DNA of 64,000 nt from Candidatus Saccharimonadota bacterium (GTDB lineage Bacteria > Patescibacteriota > Saccharimonadia > Saccharimonadales > Saccharimonadaceae). Position 1 is the first letter of the stretch, and each line of letters opens with the position of its first letter. The translations under genes and the position numbers were made by a program. Below are positions 33,598-42,009 of this stretch, piece by piece. The stretch is taken from assembly GCA_017524405.1 (NCBI GenBank), contig JAFWSJ010000015.1, positions 1-64,000 on the forward strand, given 5' to 3'. The notes beneath the pieces are model-generated. The model was not told the DNA's origin, made no database searches, and was given only the letters and a program-made list of their open reading frames with translations.

Positions 33598-34225
33598 ATA
33601 TCTCGAAACTTTCGCCAAATCCGAGTTTCACGAACTCCGCACCAATCTCAGCACAAGCGTTCTTTAGCCAGTTGCAGTTAAAAGTCATGCCGAGATCAGA
33701 GAGCACCGCATCATGAATCGGAATCACCACCTCTGGTTTCGCGCGGCGCACAAAGTCAATTGTCTCAGCAATCTTATTCCACGGCGAAGCAATCGGCGCA
33801 AGCAACACCCTAGAAGAGCCCGCAGGCAAGTCAAACGAATCGCCCGGATTTACAACCAAACCATCCACAACCACCCCAATATTGTCGCAAGGCACCTGCC
33901 CGGGAATAATCGCGGCATGGTCTCGGCCAAAGAAATCCAATTTAAAGCCGCTCACATCGCGCGTATCGCCCGCTTTCGCTGCAACCGCTCCATTTACCAT
34001 CTCGGCGGTTTCCGCGCTTGAGATGAGCTCTGAGGCCGGATTAGCGGCCATTATTCGCTCGATCACTGCAGGCTGACAGTGGTCGCCATGTTTATGCGTC
34101 AAAATAATCCCGACAACATTCGTGAATTCAGGCAATTTTTTCTCAAATTCCACTGGGTCGAACAACAAGGTCTTGCCATCCTTCTCGACCGCAAAACCAC
34201 TATGCTCAAATTTAGTGATTTTCAT
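33596..34225 (-). CDS. Metallo-beta-lactamase-fold hydrolase
   Basis: 209 residues from the ATG at 34225 (MKITKFEHSGFAVEKDGKTLLFDP), whose GGAGG site lies inside the end of def. GIILTHKHGDHCQPAVIE near residues 43-60 is the H-x-H-x-D-H metal motif; DFFGRDHAAI and VVIPIHDAVLSDLG supply later ligands. It resembles UPF0173-like metal-dependent hydrolases. Substrate unknown. It overlaps def by 14 nt in the same operon. Confidence 0.88.
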   Translation of the reverse strand: MKITKFEHSGFAVEKDGKTLLFDPVEFEKKLPEFTNVVGIILTHKHGDHCQPAVIERIMAANPASELISSAETAEMVNGAVAAKAGDTRDVSGFKLDFFGRDHAAIIPGQVPCDNIGVVVDGLVVNPGDSFDLPAGSSRVLLAPIASPWNKIAETIDFVRRAKPEVVIPIHDAVLSDLGMTFNCNWLKNACAEIGAEFVKLGFGESFEI

Positions 34226-34760
34226 TCCGTTTTTCCTCCATAATTTTGTGAAATTCATCGCAAGACACGAACTCCGAACGGTCCACTAGGTCCGTAATAA
34301 TCCGCCCCACTATATGATCCGCCTCATGCTGCATAACATGCGCCAAAAATCCTTCAACCTTCTCGTCGTGCGCATTGCCAGCCTCATCTAGGTAACTCAC
34401 GCGCACAGCCTTGTACCGAGGAATCTCCGCATAAATCGGCAATCCATCCTCCCCTGGAACGCTACAGCAGCCCTCCCACATCGGCTCTTTCTCGCCAAAG
34501 CCCTCTTCGACCTTCAGGTTGATGCAAACTTGGTCAAAAACCTCGAGCTCAGGCCGATTCGGTGTCGGCTTTATCGTAATCGCCGTGATTGCGACCGGCT
34601 CCCCAATCTGAATCGCGCTTAAGCCCACCCCGTACGCACCGCTCTTCGAAATCTTCACGAGCTCAGCAATCAGCTTCTTCATTCCATCACCAGAAAGCTC
34701 CTCTGGCTCGAGCAATCTAGACTTTTGGTGTAACACCTCTGGATCCGTCACAATTTTCAT
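34212..34760 (-). CDS. def: Peptide deformylase
   Basis: 182 residues. It removes the N-formyl group from nascent proteins. Motif 1 is GVGLSAIQIG (family GxGLAAxQ), motif 2 is WEGCCSVPG (family EGCLS; the metal Cys is present and Leu is replaced by Cys), and motif 3 is QHEADH (family HExxH; the first His and Glu are retained as HEADH). Other residues follow the family order. A -10 TATACT (34767-34772, TGC before it) is 6 nt from the ATG: leaderless. Confidence 0.93.
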   Translation of the reverse strand: MKIVTDPEVLHQKSRLLEPEELSGDGMKKLIAELVKISKSGAYGVGLSAIQIGEPVAITAITIKPTPNRPELEVFDQVCINLKVEEGFGEKEPMWEGCCSVPGEDGLPIYAEIPRYKAVRVSYLDEAGNAHDEKVEGFLAHVMQHEADHIVGRIITDLVDRSEFVSCDEFHKIMEEKRNENH

Positions 34761-34776
34761 ACTGTCAGTATAGCAA

Positions 34777-34806
34777 GAAAAACCGGCGCCAAAGCACCGG
34801 TTTTAT
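34777..34806 (-). terminator. Terminator of the 75-residue gene
   Basis: AACCGGCGC/GCACCGGTT-type stem with T-run on the minus strand. Confidence 0.75.
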
Positions 34807-34813
34807 AAATGAG

Positions 34814-35041
34814 CTAGCCAATGTAGCAAAGAGAAGCTGCAGATATCCGTCGCGACTCATCGTTAATCGTCACCTCGCAGGGCGGTGGCCCGTCGTCTAT
34901 CAAACGAAGCACCGTCAACGGCTCAGGCGGAAGTCCGAGTTCCTCTCTCTTTTTTGTTCTCGCCAACTTGCCTTCGAAGTATTTACGCGCCTCTTCAGCG
35001 TTCTCGTCGCTAAGGCGACTAGGCGAAACATCTCTGAGCAT
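34814..35041 (-). CDS. Small hypothetical protein
   Basis: 75 residues, charged N-terminus (SDENAEEARKYFEGKLARTKKREELGLPPEP) and a short beta-like C-terminus. The ribosome site AAGGAGGTGGTAAT is very strong and a TGG-TATAAT promoter lies near 35074-35082, directly after module B. That supports a real gene despite the lack of a recognised family. Confidence 0.7.
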   Translation of the reverse strand: MLRDVSPSRLSDENAEEARKYFEGKLARTKKREELGLPPEPLTVLRLIDDGPPPCEVTINDESRRISAASLCYIG

Positions 35042-35085
35042 ATTACCACCTCCTTAAGGTACAAAGATACGCAGATTATACCAAA

Positions 35086-35161
35086 GCGAGAGGATATAAA
35101 CAATGCGCCGTCGTCGCTAACGCGACCGGGCATTGGCGAACCTGGGCTCGACCCCTCTCGC
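35086..35161 (-). ncRNA. Structured module B, 3' of tRNA-Ser(CGA)
   Basis: The second 76-nt copy of module A. The core GAGCCCAGGTTCGCC, the CAATGC/GCATTG stem and the GTTTATATCC end are conserved. The inner hairpin differs in sequence but still pairs (GTCGC/GCGAC, loop GTTA). The outer stem is now GCGAGAGG/CCTCTCGC, again identical to the 3' T-stem region of its own neighbouring tRNA. So three stems have changed in a compensatory way between copies. Confidence 0.6.
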
Positions 35162-35164
35162 GCA

Positions 35165-35202
35165 GAATAAAAATACAACCCAAAGGGTTGTCTTTTTTAT
35201 TC
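35165..35202. terminator. Terminator 3' of tRNA-Ser(CGA)
   Basis: ACAACCC/GGGTTGT stem as at tRNA-Ser(GGA), with loop AAA and outer GAAT/ATTC pairing; T-runs on both strands. Confidence 0.8.
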
Positions 35203-35290
35203 TGGCGGAAGCGAGAGGATTCGAACCTCCGAGACATTGCTGCCCACACGATTTCGAGTCGTGCGCCTTCAACCACTCGGCCACGCTTCC
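35203..35290 (-). tRNA. tRNA-Ser(CGA)
   Basis: 88 nt with encoded CCA. Acceptor GGAAGCG/CGCTTCC, long variable arm, T-loop TTCGAAT; anticodon loop CTCGAAA gives CGA (reads UCG). Confidence 0.96.
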
Positions 35291-35337
35291 ACCAATAATC
35301 TTACCACACCCCAAGAAAAACCCCAAGTAGAGAATCG

Positions 35338-37056
35338 CTACGCCGAAAGGCTTTCCGAACTGCGAGCCTGCTTAATCTTGGCGCTACAATAGCGTCGAAT
35401 CAATGACAATTGAGAAACGTACTTTCGCCACATACTGACATAATGACCCCGTTTTTTTGATTCTTCACCGTAGCCAAAAGCCTGATCTGCGTATTCCAGT
35501 GGCGGCGTACTCAAATCGCCGGCCGAAATCCAACAACTACGAATACCGCCAGAAGTCATTGGTGACTGCAACTCGACGCCGCCCAGCCAAGCTACCGGCT
35601 CCGATTGGCCATTTTCATACTGAACGCTCGCATAGTTGAAAATATATTTTAGCTGCTTGTCGTTCGAGCGCACGCAGTTTACCCCCACCACACCGTACAA
35701 ACTAGTCTGAGTATAGTAATCCGCAGTCTCATCATTAAAGTTCGGCTGCATATAGTAGTTGCCCTTAGCCCGCACAAATTCCGGAGCTGCTTTCCTGTCT
35801 GGATCCCCGCTTCGCCCATCTAGATTAAATGCCGGTGTTTGCGAAACCTCACTATACAATCTCCCTCGCATCATTCCTTTTGCTAGACAATCAAGATATT
35901 CGTCCTGCGAATTGTAGTGCTTTGCCGTCCCGAAGAAAATCGCTTCACCCGAACGCCCCTCAAGATCAACCCGCCCCTCTTGCGTAATCGCAGAAAGCGC
36001 CTTTTGCATCTCGCTTGGCAAAATCAGCATTTCTTCAGAATAGCCCTTACCGTACCATCTCTCCTTCTCCGAAAGAACGTAATCCGGCAACAAACGCCAT
36101 ACGCCTTGCGAATTACTTCGATAAAAGCTCCTCTGCATAATCTTTCCGTCAGGACATTTCACATAGCCAATCGCCCCATCGCGACCGCCAGAAATACTGA
36201 AAATACCAGATAACCCAATCTCCATTCCATCAACCTCGACCTTATATTTTGGTTCGAGATTCGCATTCAGCAGCTCGCTCGTCGTCAACTCCCAGCTTCC
36301 GCCGCCAGCAAGCGGCACCGGGTCGCCTTCACACTCGCTCTTGCCGAGCATCTCAACACCCTCCTCGCGCGTATAGCGCTCGAAAGGCGGCCTCTCTGAC
36401 AACCGCTCTGCAGCCTCGCGCTGAAGCCCCTTATATACCTGATGGTATTCCTCGCGTTTCCCGTAAACAATTTTCTTAAACTCATCGTATTTCGAATCCA
36501 AAAGAAATAGCCAGCTCTCAGCTCTGTCTCTTTTATCCGGATCCGCCTTCCATCGCTCGCACATATCACGTATTTCCTCAATTCGCTCATCGAGGCGCGC
36601 CGGGGAAGGGCACGTTTTACCAACAGACTCAAGCGTCCTTGGGTGGCACAGATCAACGAATTCTTCGCCATATAGACCCGTCGAAAAACAAAGAATCTGC
36701 CGCATTTCACGGCTATCTGCAAACGAGCGATCAAATACCGCCTCCGCCCCATATGCCTGAACGGGCGTCTGAATCTGCTCAATGATTCTGTCGGCTTCTC
36801 TCTGGCCAAATTCATCGCTGCCAATAATATCGAGCGCCGCCTCTCTGGACTCCTCGCTCATCTGGACATCGTGCTCCGACAGAGCCGTACTATCCGGCAG
36901 CAAAACCATTGCCATGAACTTACGCTCTTGGCGTTCTCGGTCCAACTGCTCGCGCGACTTCTGAGTTTCGCCTTTACCTTTAAACATGAGCCCACGTAAG
37001 GATTCCCATGTATTCTTGACGCCACTCGCCCGGATGCTTTCGTTTGATTCATTCAT
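35338..37056 (-). CDS. Large hypothetical protein, unknown
   Basis: 572 residues. Hydrophilic, no signal peptide or TM helix. The N-terminal ~220 residues are rich in charged helices; the C-terminal half is rich in Gly, Tyr and Ser with many short strands (for example YIFNYASVQYENGQSEPVAWLGGVEL), followed by a basic C-terminal tail. No catalytic motif recognised. An AAAGGAG lies ~14 nt before the ATG, rather far, so the start is provisional. Flanked by tRNA genes on both sides. Confidence 0.65.
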   Translation of the reverse strand: MNESNESIRASGVKNTWESLRGLMFKGKGETQKSREQLDRERQERKFMAMVLLPDSTALSEHDVQMSEESREAALDIIGSDEFGQREADRIIEQIQTPVQAYGAEAVFDRSFADSREMRQILCFSTGLYGEEFVDLCHPRTLESVGKTCPSPARLDERIEEIRDMCERWKADPDKRDRAESWLFLLDSKYDEFKKIVYGKREEYHQVYKGLQREAAERLSERPPFERYTREEGVEMLGKSECEGDPVPLAGGGSWELTTSELLNANLEPKYKVEVDGMEIGLSGIFSISGGRDGAIGYVKCPDGKIMQRSFYRSNSQGVWRLLPDYVLSEKERWYGKGYSEEMLILPSEMQKALSAITQEGRVDLEGRSGEAIFFGTAKHYNSQDEYLDCLAKGMMRGRLYSEVSQTPAFNLDGRSGDPDRKAAPEFVRAKGNYYMQPNFNDETADYYTQTSLYGVVGVNCVRSNDKQLKYIFNYASVQYENGQSEPVAWLGGVELQSPMTSGGIRSCWISAGDLSTPPLEYADQAFGYGEESKKRGHYVSMWRKYVSQLSLIRRYCSAKIKQARSSESLSA

Positions 37057-37138
37057 CGACTGAGCGATATCTCCTTTTCACCAATTATACCAAACCATTA
37101 GCACTATTCTCTGCACAGCATTGGTCGAGCAATGGCAA

Positions 37139-37166
37139 CAAAAAATGCCCTAATAGGCATTTTTAG
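37139..37166. terminator. Terminator after tRNA-Arg
   Basis: AAAATGCC/GGCATTTT inverted repeat with T-runs on both strands. Confidence 0.82.
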
Positions 37167-37175
37167 CTCGAATTA

Positions 37176-37252
37176 TGGTATGCCCGATACGATTCGAACG
37201 TACGACCTTCAGCTCCGCAAGCTGACGCTCTATCCAACTGAGCTACGGGCAC
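37176..37252 (-). tRNA. tRNA-Arg(GCG)
   Basis: 77 nt with encoded CCA. Acceptor GTGCCCG/CGGGCAT (one G-T pair), D-arm GCTC/GAGC, T-loop TTCGAAT. The anticodon stem TCAGC/GCTGA encloses TTGCGGA, so the anticodon is GCG, reading CGC/CGU. Most bacteria use ACG (inosine) here. Confidence 0.93.
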
Positions 37253-37387
37253 ATATGTGGATTAACCCGTCCAAAAAGGACGAGATTACTCCACCGTTCA
37301 AAGATTAAATGGACGTCGCGCCCGCAAAAAGCAAACGTGATAGACCATATTATAGCACAATTTTTCAAGAGATGGTATACTATTTTT

Positions 37388-38119
37388 ATGGCAGAACAGA
37401 AGAAGACATCCGGATTCAAACCAACACTTCAAAAAGCCAAGGCAAAATTTTTCAAAACTTACTACAGCAACCCTGCAAAAGATTTGAAAATCATCGCCGT
37501 TACTGGCACTTCTGGGCGGGACATTACTGCAAATTATCTGCAGAGCATTATCAAGGCAAAAGATAGCAAAGTCGGACTCGTCATCGATCCGAAAACGACC
37601 TCCGAACTCTATCGCAAGCTGTTCAAGATTTGGAAAACTGGCACCGATTACGTTGTCGTTTCCATCGACAGCGCCGCACTCGCCAACCATCTTTTCTATG
37701 GTATGCCGATTCATGCGAACGTTATTACCGACAATATCAGTGACGACGCAAAATCCATTCTGTTCAACACTACTCCAGACTTCAGCATCATCAATCGCGA
37801 TGACGAAAACTATGAGACTTACGCCGCTTACCCAGGCAAAACTGCTACTTTGAGCTACGGCCATCACCACAATGCTGACCTCAAGGTTATCCCAGGCAAA
37901 CTCTACAAGCATGGCGCCGAGGCCACTCTCGTCTTTAACGGCGAGCGCTTCGAAGTTGCAACCTATCTGACCAACGACCAGGTCGCCTTCTACATGGCCG
38001 CTGCTGCTACTGCCGCCTTCGCTCTCGATTTCAATTCCGAACAAATCGTTGACGGCATCGCCGATTACGAACCAGAAGCCGAAGAACCAAAACAAGAAGA
38101 AGATAAACCCGTTTTATGA
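37388..38119 (+). CDS. Degenerate Mur-ligase-like protein
   Basis: 243 residues from the ATG at 37388; a -10 TATACT (37376-37381) lies 6 nt upstream, so it is leaderless. IIAVTGTSGRDITANYLQSII corresponds to the Mur ligase P-loop (GTNGKTTT), but the essential Lys is missing. VITDNISDDAK, FSIINRDDEN and LSYGHHHNADLKV follow the order of a MurE central domain, as in the intact paralogue at 40710-41957. The C-terminal ligase domain is absent. ATP use is doubtful; it may be a binding or regulatory relic. Its TGA overlaps the next ATG. Confidence 0.72.
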   Translation: MAEQKKTSGFKPTLQKAKAKFFKTYYSNPAKDLKIIAVTGTSGRDITANYLQSIIKAKDSKVGLVIDPKTTSELYRKLFKIWKTGTDYVVVSIDSAALANHLFYGMPIHANVITDNISDDAKSILFNTTPDFSIINRDDENYETYAAYPGKTATLSYGHHHNADLKVIPGKLYKHGAEATLVFNGERFEVATYLTNDQVAFYMAAAATAAFALDFNSEQIVDGIADYEPEAEEPKQEEDKPVL

Positions 38120-38967
38120 TCAATCAAAAACTCCTCGTTTCGGGCGCAAACTTTTTTGCGGACGATTACGAAATCAACCCCTATTACAACAAAAGCAAAA
38201 TTGACGTCAAAAAAGCGCAGCAAGAACACGCCGAAATCGTAGACTGCTTCAAAAAAGCTGGCACCGAAATTATCCAAGTCGCTGCGCCTGAGCATTGCCA
38301 GGATGGCGTCTATACTGCCAACTGGGCTCTCGTCAAAGATGGCATCGCCGTCATGTCCCGCCTCCCAGAAGCTCGCAAAGAAGAGGAGCCATATGCTAAA
38401 GCTCAGCTCGAACAGCTCGGCTACAAATGCGTCGAAGTCCCAGACAATCTTCTTTTCTCGGGGCAGGGCGACAGTCTCCGCTGCGGCAATTATCTCTTTG
38501 CTGGTAGTGGCTACCGTTCCGAACCGGCCGCCCAGGCCTTTGCCGCGAAGACACTTGGTCTCACGCTAATTCAGCTCCACGCCAAACCGCAGCTCAATCC
38601 AGATGGCACCGAACACATCAACCCGTTCACAAATCACGCCGATAGTTTCTGGTACGACCTCGACCTCGCCGTCGCCGTCATCGACGACCATACTATCGCC
38701 TACTGCCCAGAAGCCCTCGATGAGGCCAGCAACAAACAGCTGGAAGCTCTCACGGACATCGACAAAATCCGCGTCGATTTCAACGAATGCACCGATGGCT
38801 TCGCCTGCAACATGGTTAGCACTGGCAAATGCGCCATTATGTCAAACAAAGCCCCAAAGCTTCAGGCCGAGCTCGAAGCCCGCGGTATCACTTGTTTCAC
38901 CCCTGACGTCACTGAGCTTAAAAAAGGCGGCGGTTACATTCGCTGCGTAAGTCTTTGGCTCAGCTAA
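38116..38967 (+). CDS. Amidinotransferase/DDAH-fold hydrolase
   Basis: 283 residues of the guanidine-modifying enzyme superfamily. CQDGVYTANWALV near residue 58 corresponds to the family D-x-V-F-x-x-N motif, the central NHADSFWYDLD region carries the catalytic His, and KKGGGYIRCVSL near residue 275 carries the C-terminal nucleophilic Cys. Members hydrolyse dimethylarginine, arginine or related guanidines. Specificity not decidable. Translationally coupled (ATGA) to the Mur-like protein. Confidence 0.82.
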   Translation: MINQKLLVSGANFFADDYEINPYYNKSKIDVKKAQQEHAEIVDCFKKAGTEIIQVAAPEHCQDGVYTANWALVKDGIAVMSRLPEARKEEEPYAKAQLEQLGYKCVEVPDNLLFSGQGDSLRCGNYLFAGSGYRSEPAAQAFAAKTLGLTLIQLHAKPQLNPDGTEHINPFTNHADSFWYDLDLAVAVIDDHTIAYCPEALDEASNKQLEALTDIDKIRVDFNECTDGFACNMVSTGKCAIMSNKAPKLQAELEARGITCFTPDVTELKKGGGYIRCVSLWLS

Positions 38968-39007
38968 ATTTTCAGGTATAATTAAGTTAACAATAAAGGA
39001 GTTATAA

Positions 39008-39736
39008 ATGAACCCAGAATTAACTGGTGCTGCTCCAAAAGCAGCTGCACCAAAAAAGAAATCTAATGTCGGCCTCATCATCGGCATCATCGCTGGCGCA
39101 CTCATCATCGCAGGTGGCGTCGTCGCAGCAATCCTTCTTATCAACAACGCCAACAACGGCGGCGGCGAAGAAGGTGGCAACCAAGAAATCGCTCAAGATG
39201 TTTCCGAACCATACAAGAACGACAAGGCTTATTTCATTAAGATTGATGGCAAGACCTTCACTAACCAGAGCAAGATCAAGGATCTCGGCAAGGTTGGCTA
39301 CAACTACAACAGCCGCGTCGAAGACCAGAACGTCCCAGCTGGCAAGTATATGATCATGATCGGTGGCGGCTCCGTCAGCAATTCCGACAAGGGCACGAGC
39401 ATCAGCATCACCCCATACAACGACGGCAAAGAATCCGTGAAATTCCCAGAAGCAAAGCTCGGTAAGGTCACCATTACCACCTCCACCCTCGCAAAGGCTC
39501 AGGCCGAATACGAGAAGATGGAAGTCTACGGTGGCATCCACCTCGGTAGCACCCGCAAAGACGTCGTCAAAGCCTTCGGCGAACCAACCGACTCTCACGA
39601 ATACGAAGACTACAAGGGTAACAAGTACGAGAAAATCGAGTACCAAGATAAGACCTGGAAAGAATTCGAATTCAAGATCGAAGACGGTAAGGTCACCGAA
39701 ATCGTCTGGACTAACTACGGCGAACTAAACCGCTAA
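39008..39736 (+). CDS. Membrane-anchored BamE/SmpA-like domain protein
   Basis: 242 residues: an Ala/Lys-rich N-terminus, one TM helix (~residues 18-42, VGLIIGIIAGALIIAGGVVAAILLI) and an outer domain. The C-terminal 65 residues (YGGIHLGSTRKDVVKAFGEPT ... YKGNKYEKIEYQD ... FKIEDGKVTEI) match the two-strand SmpA/BamE-like repeat seen in many secreted proteins. Strong AAAGGAG site, -10 TATAAT near 38977. Function unknown. Confidence 0.75.
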   Translation: MNPELTGAAPKAAAPKKKSNVGLIIGIIAGALIIAGGVVAAILLINNANNGGGEEGGNQEIAQDVSEPYKNDKAYFIKIDGKTFTNQSKIKDLGKVGYNYNSRVEDQNVPAGKYMIMIGGGSVSNSDKGTSISITPYNDGKESVKFPEAKLGKVTITTSTLAKAQAEYEKMEVYGGIHLGSTRKDVVKAFGEPTDSHEYEDYKGNKYEKIEYQDKTWKEFEFKIEDGKVTEIVWTNYGELNR

Positions 39737-39746
39737 TTAAGCCAAT

Positions 39747-39780
39747 AAAAATATCTCCCGAGCTCGGGAGATATTTTTTA
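39747..39780. terminator. Bidirectional terminator
   Basis: AAATATCTCCCGAG/CTCGGGAGATATTT perfect inverted repeat between convergent genes. Confidence 0.9.
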
Positions 39781-40713
39781 TTTCTTTCTACTTTGTGCTG
39801 CTTGCTGGAGTTTAAATTCGAAGTCGCGTCGATTACTGCGGACAATCGATTTCAAGATAATTCCAGTAAACAGACAGAGCGTGCCAAGAATCGCCGACAC
39901 CCCGCTCACCATCAGGGACGGGAAGCGCGCCACAAGACCAGTTCTCGTGAAATCTACCAATACCGGAATAAATAGCGCCGCTGCAATCACATACAAAATA
40001 AATGCGATAAAAGACCAGAAAAACCCTGGTTTATAGTCACGGAACAGACGAACAATCGTCCAAAGCACACGCATTCCGTCAGGAATCGTGTTTAGCTTCG
40101 AGCGGCTACCGGCCGGACGATCACGGTATTCAACCACGACATTCTCAATCTGCATATTCTTGTCGACCGCGTGGAGCGTCATCTCGGTTTCTATCTCGAA
40201 TCCCTTCGAGAGTACCGGGAAAGTCTTCACAAACTGATAGCTAAACGCTCTGTAACCCGTCATCACATCTTTGATCTTCGCATGGAAGGCCTTATTGATG
40301 ATGCCTTGAACGAGTTTGTTACCAAAGTTATGGAATTTGCGCTTGTTTTCCTTCGCGTACGTCGAGGATAGGCGGTCGCCAACAACCATATCAGCACCAT
40401 GCTCGACCACTGCTTTAATCATCTCTGGGGCAGCCTCTGCCGGGTAAGTATCGTCGCCGTCAACTAAGATATAGCAATCTGCGTCAACTTCGCGGAACAT
40501 CCTGCGAAGCACATTACCTTTACCTTGTTGGTGCTCATAGCGAACCTCGGCACCCGCAGCTTTTGCAAGAGCAGCCGTCTTATCGGTCGAATTGTTGTCG
40601 TAGACATAAATCTTCGCAGTCGGCAGAACTTTTTTGAAATCCTTTACGACTTTCGAGATAGTTACTTCCTCGTTATAGCAAGGAATTAAAACTGCAATTT
40701 CGGCCTTTTTCAT
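39778..40713 (-). CDS. Family 2 glycosyltransferase, membrane-bound
   Basis: 311 residues. GT-A domain: VLIPCYNEEVTISKVVKDF at the N-terminus, YVYDNNSTDKTAALA, and YILVDGDDTYPAEA (DxD-type metal site, ~residue 90). Two C-terminal TM helices (~230-255 and ~265-290). Similar to polyprenyl-phosphate mannosyl/glucosyltransferases (DPM1/GtrB type), which load sugars onto a lipid carrier. Overlaps the MurE-like gene by 4 nt, suggesting a wall or envelope glycan role. Confidence 0.9.
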   Translation of the reverse strand: MKKAEIAVLIPCYNEEVTISKVVKDFKKVLPTAKIYVYDNNSTDKTAALAKAAGAEVRYEHQQGKGNVLRRMFREVDADCYILVDGDDTYPAEAAPEMIKAVVEHGADMVVGDRLSSTYAKENKRKFHNFGNKLVQGIINKAFHAKIKDVMTGYRAFSYQFVKTFPVLSKGFEIETEMTLHAVDKNMQIENVVVEYRDRPAGSRSKLNTIPDGMRVLWTIVRLFRDYKPGFFWSFIAFILYVIAAALFIPVLVDFTRTGLVARFPSLMVSGVSAILGTLCLFTGIILKSIVRSNRRDFEFKLQQAAQSRKK

Positions 40714-41957
40714 TTCTTTACCACTTTCTTTAATGCTTTCTTTATCTCATCCAGTTCGTAATAATCGTGTGCGCCGTCCGCACGCTCGATGGTCTTCTCG
40801 TTGCCCTTACCGAGGAAGAGCACTGTATCACCAGGCTTTGCAATCTTACAGGCAAGAAGAATAGCCTTCGGGCGATTCTGCTCGATAAGCAACTCCGTCT
40901 TCGGCGTTTCTTTCACGCCCTCTGCGATCTGGTCAATAATCTCCATGCCAGGCGTATCGCGGTCATCCTCTTCAGTGAGAATCACAATATCTGCATACTT
41001 ACCAGCGATTTGCCCCTGTGGTTTACGCTTCGACGGATCGCGGCGACCGCCAGCCGAGCCAAACATCACGATGAGACGCCCCTTCGTGGCCTTCTTCATA
41101 TCTGGGAATAGTTTTTCGAATGCATCTGGCGTATGAGCATAATCCATAATTGCCGTGAACTTCTGGCCCATATCAACACGCACCATGCGGCCTTCCACCT
41201 CTGCGAGAGCATAGATGCCATCGGCAATTTCTTTATCGCTAAGGCCGAGCTTCTTGCCGACTGCCACGCAGGCCAGGGAATTAGAGACATTGAATTTACC
41301 CGCGATCTGTGTGCGTATCTTGAGACCGTCATTCGTCACATACTCGACGCCATCTGGCATGAGCTTCACCTTCGTCGCGCGGAGCTTACCGGCGTCAACA
41401 CCGTAGGTCATATATTTATCGACGTCGCGTTCAAAGAATTTCGCGCTTGGATCATCGGCGTTAATCACGCCGTATTTTGCTTTCTTAAACAGTTTACGTT
41501 TCGCATCGCGATAGCGCTCAAAAGTCTTGTGATAATCGAGATGCTCGTGCGTCACATTCGTCATAACGGCAATATCAATCGGAATTCCAAGGTCGCGATG
41601 CTGCGCAAGCGCATGACTCGTTAGCTCAAGCACGAGATACTCAGCACCAGATTTCGCGATAGTCTTAATGCGTTCGTTGAGAAGCTTCACGTCGACCGTA
41701 GTCATATGCTCCATCTGCTCATGGATCTCATCTACGCCCCAACCAACCGTCGTCATCACGCCAGTCTTATGGCCAGCAGTATTGAGCATTTTCCAAATCA
41801 TAAAAGAAGTCGTCGTCTTGCCATTCGTGCCAGTTACGCCAATCACCTTCAGTTTTCGGCCAGGGAAGCCCTTCGCCGTGCTAAACAGCGCCGCTTTCCC
41901 GATGTGATACGGAATCGTCAAAGAATCATAAAACGGAATTTTCTGCCTGATACTCAT
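40710..41957 (-). CDS. murE: MurE-like Mur ligase
   Basis: 415 residues. VIGVTGTNGKTTTSFMIWKML (ATP P-loop ~residues 37-57), TNVTHEHLDYH, VINADDPSA, AEVEGRMVRVDMGQKFTAIMDYAHTPDAF and FGSAGGRRDPSKRKPQG are MurE hallmarks. It is ~75 residues shorter than typical because the N-terminal UDP-MurNAc domain is almost absent. The position of the DAP-selecting DNPR motif reads EDDRDTP, so the added amino acid cannot be assigned. The -10 TAAAAT (41964-41969, TGG before) is 6 nt from the ATG: leaderless. Confidence 0.87.
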   Translation of the reverse strand: MSIRQKIPFYDSLTIPYHIGKAALFSTAKGFPGRKLKVIGVTGTNGKTTTSFMIWKMLNTAGHKTGVMTTVGWGVDEIHEQMEHMTTVDVKLLNERIKTIAKSGAEYLVLELTSHALAQHRDLGIPIDIAVMTNVTHEHLDYHKTFERYRDAKRKLFKKAKYGVINADDPSAKFFERDVDKYMTYGVDAGKLRATKVKLMPDGVEYVTNDGLKIRTQIAGKFNVSNSLACVAVGKKLGLSDKEIADGIYALAEVEGRMVRVDMGQKFTAIMDYAHTPDAFEKLFPDMKKATKGRLIVMFGSAGGRRDPSKRKPQGQIAGKYADIVILTEEDDRDTPGMEIIDQIAEGVKETPKTELLIEQNRPKAILLACKIAKPGDTVLFLGKGNEKTIERADGAHDYYELDEIKKALKKVVKK

Positions 41958-42009
41958 GCTACAATTTTACCATAGCTCTTAAAACTTGTACCTTAAGGAG
42001 GTGGTTATT

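Larger units (their letters stand above)
35084..35220. repeat. 12-bp direct repeat pair, 125 bp apart
   Basis: AAGCGAGAGGAT occurs at 35084-35095 and, inside the tRNA, at 35209-35220. The 125-bp period is exactly the one seen at tRNA-Ser(GGA). Confidence 0.85.
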
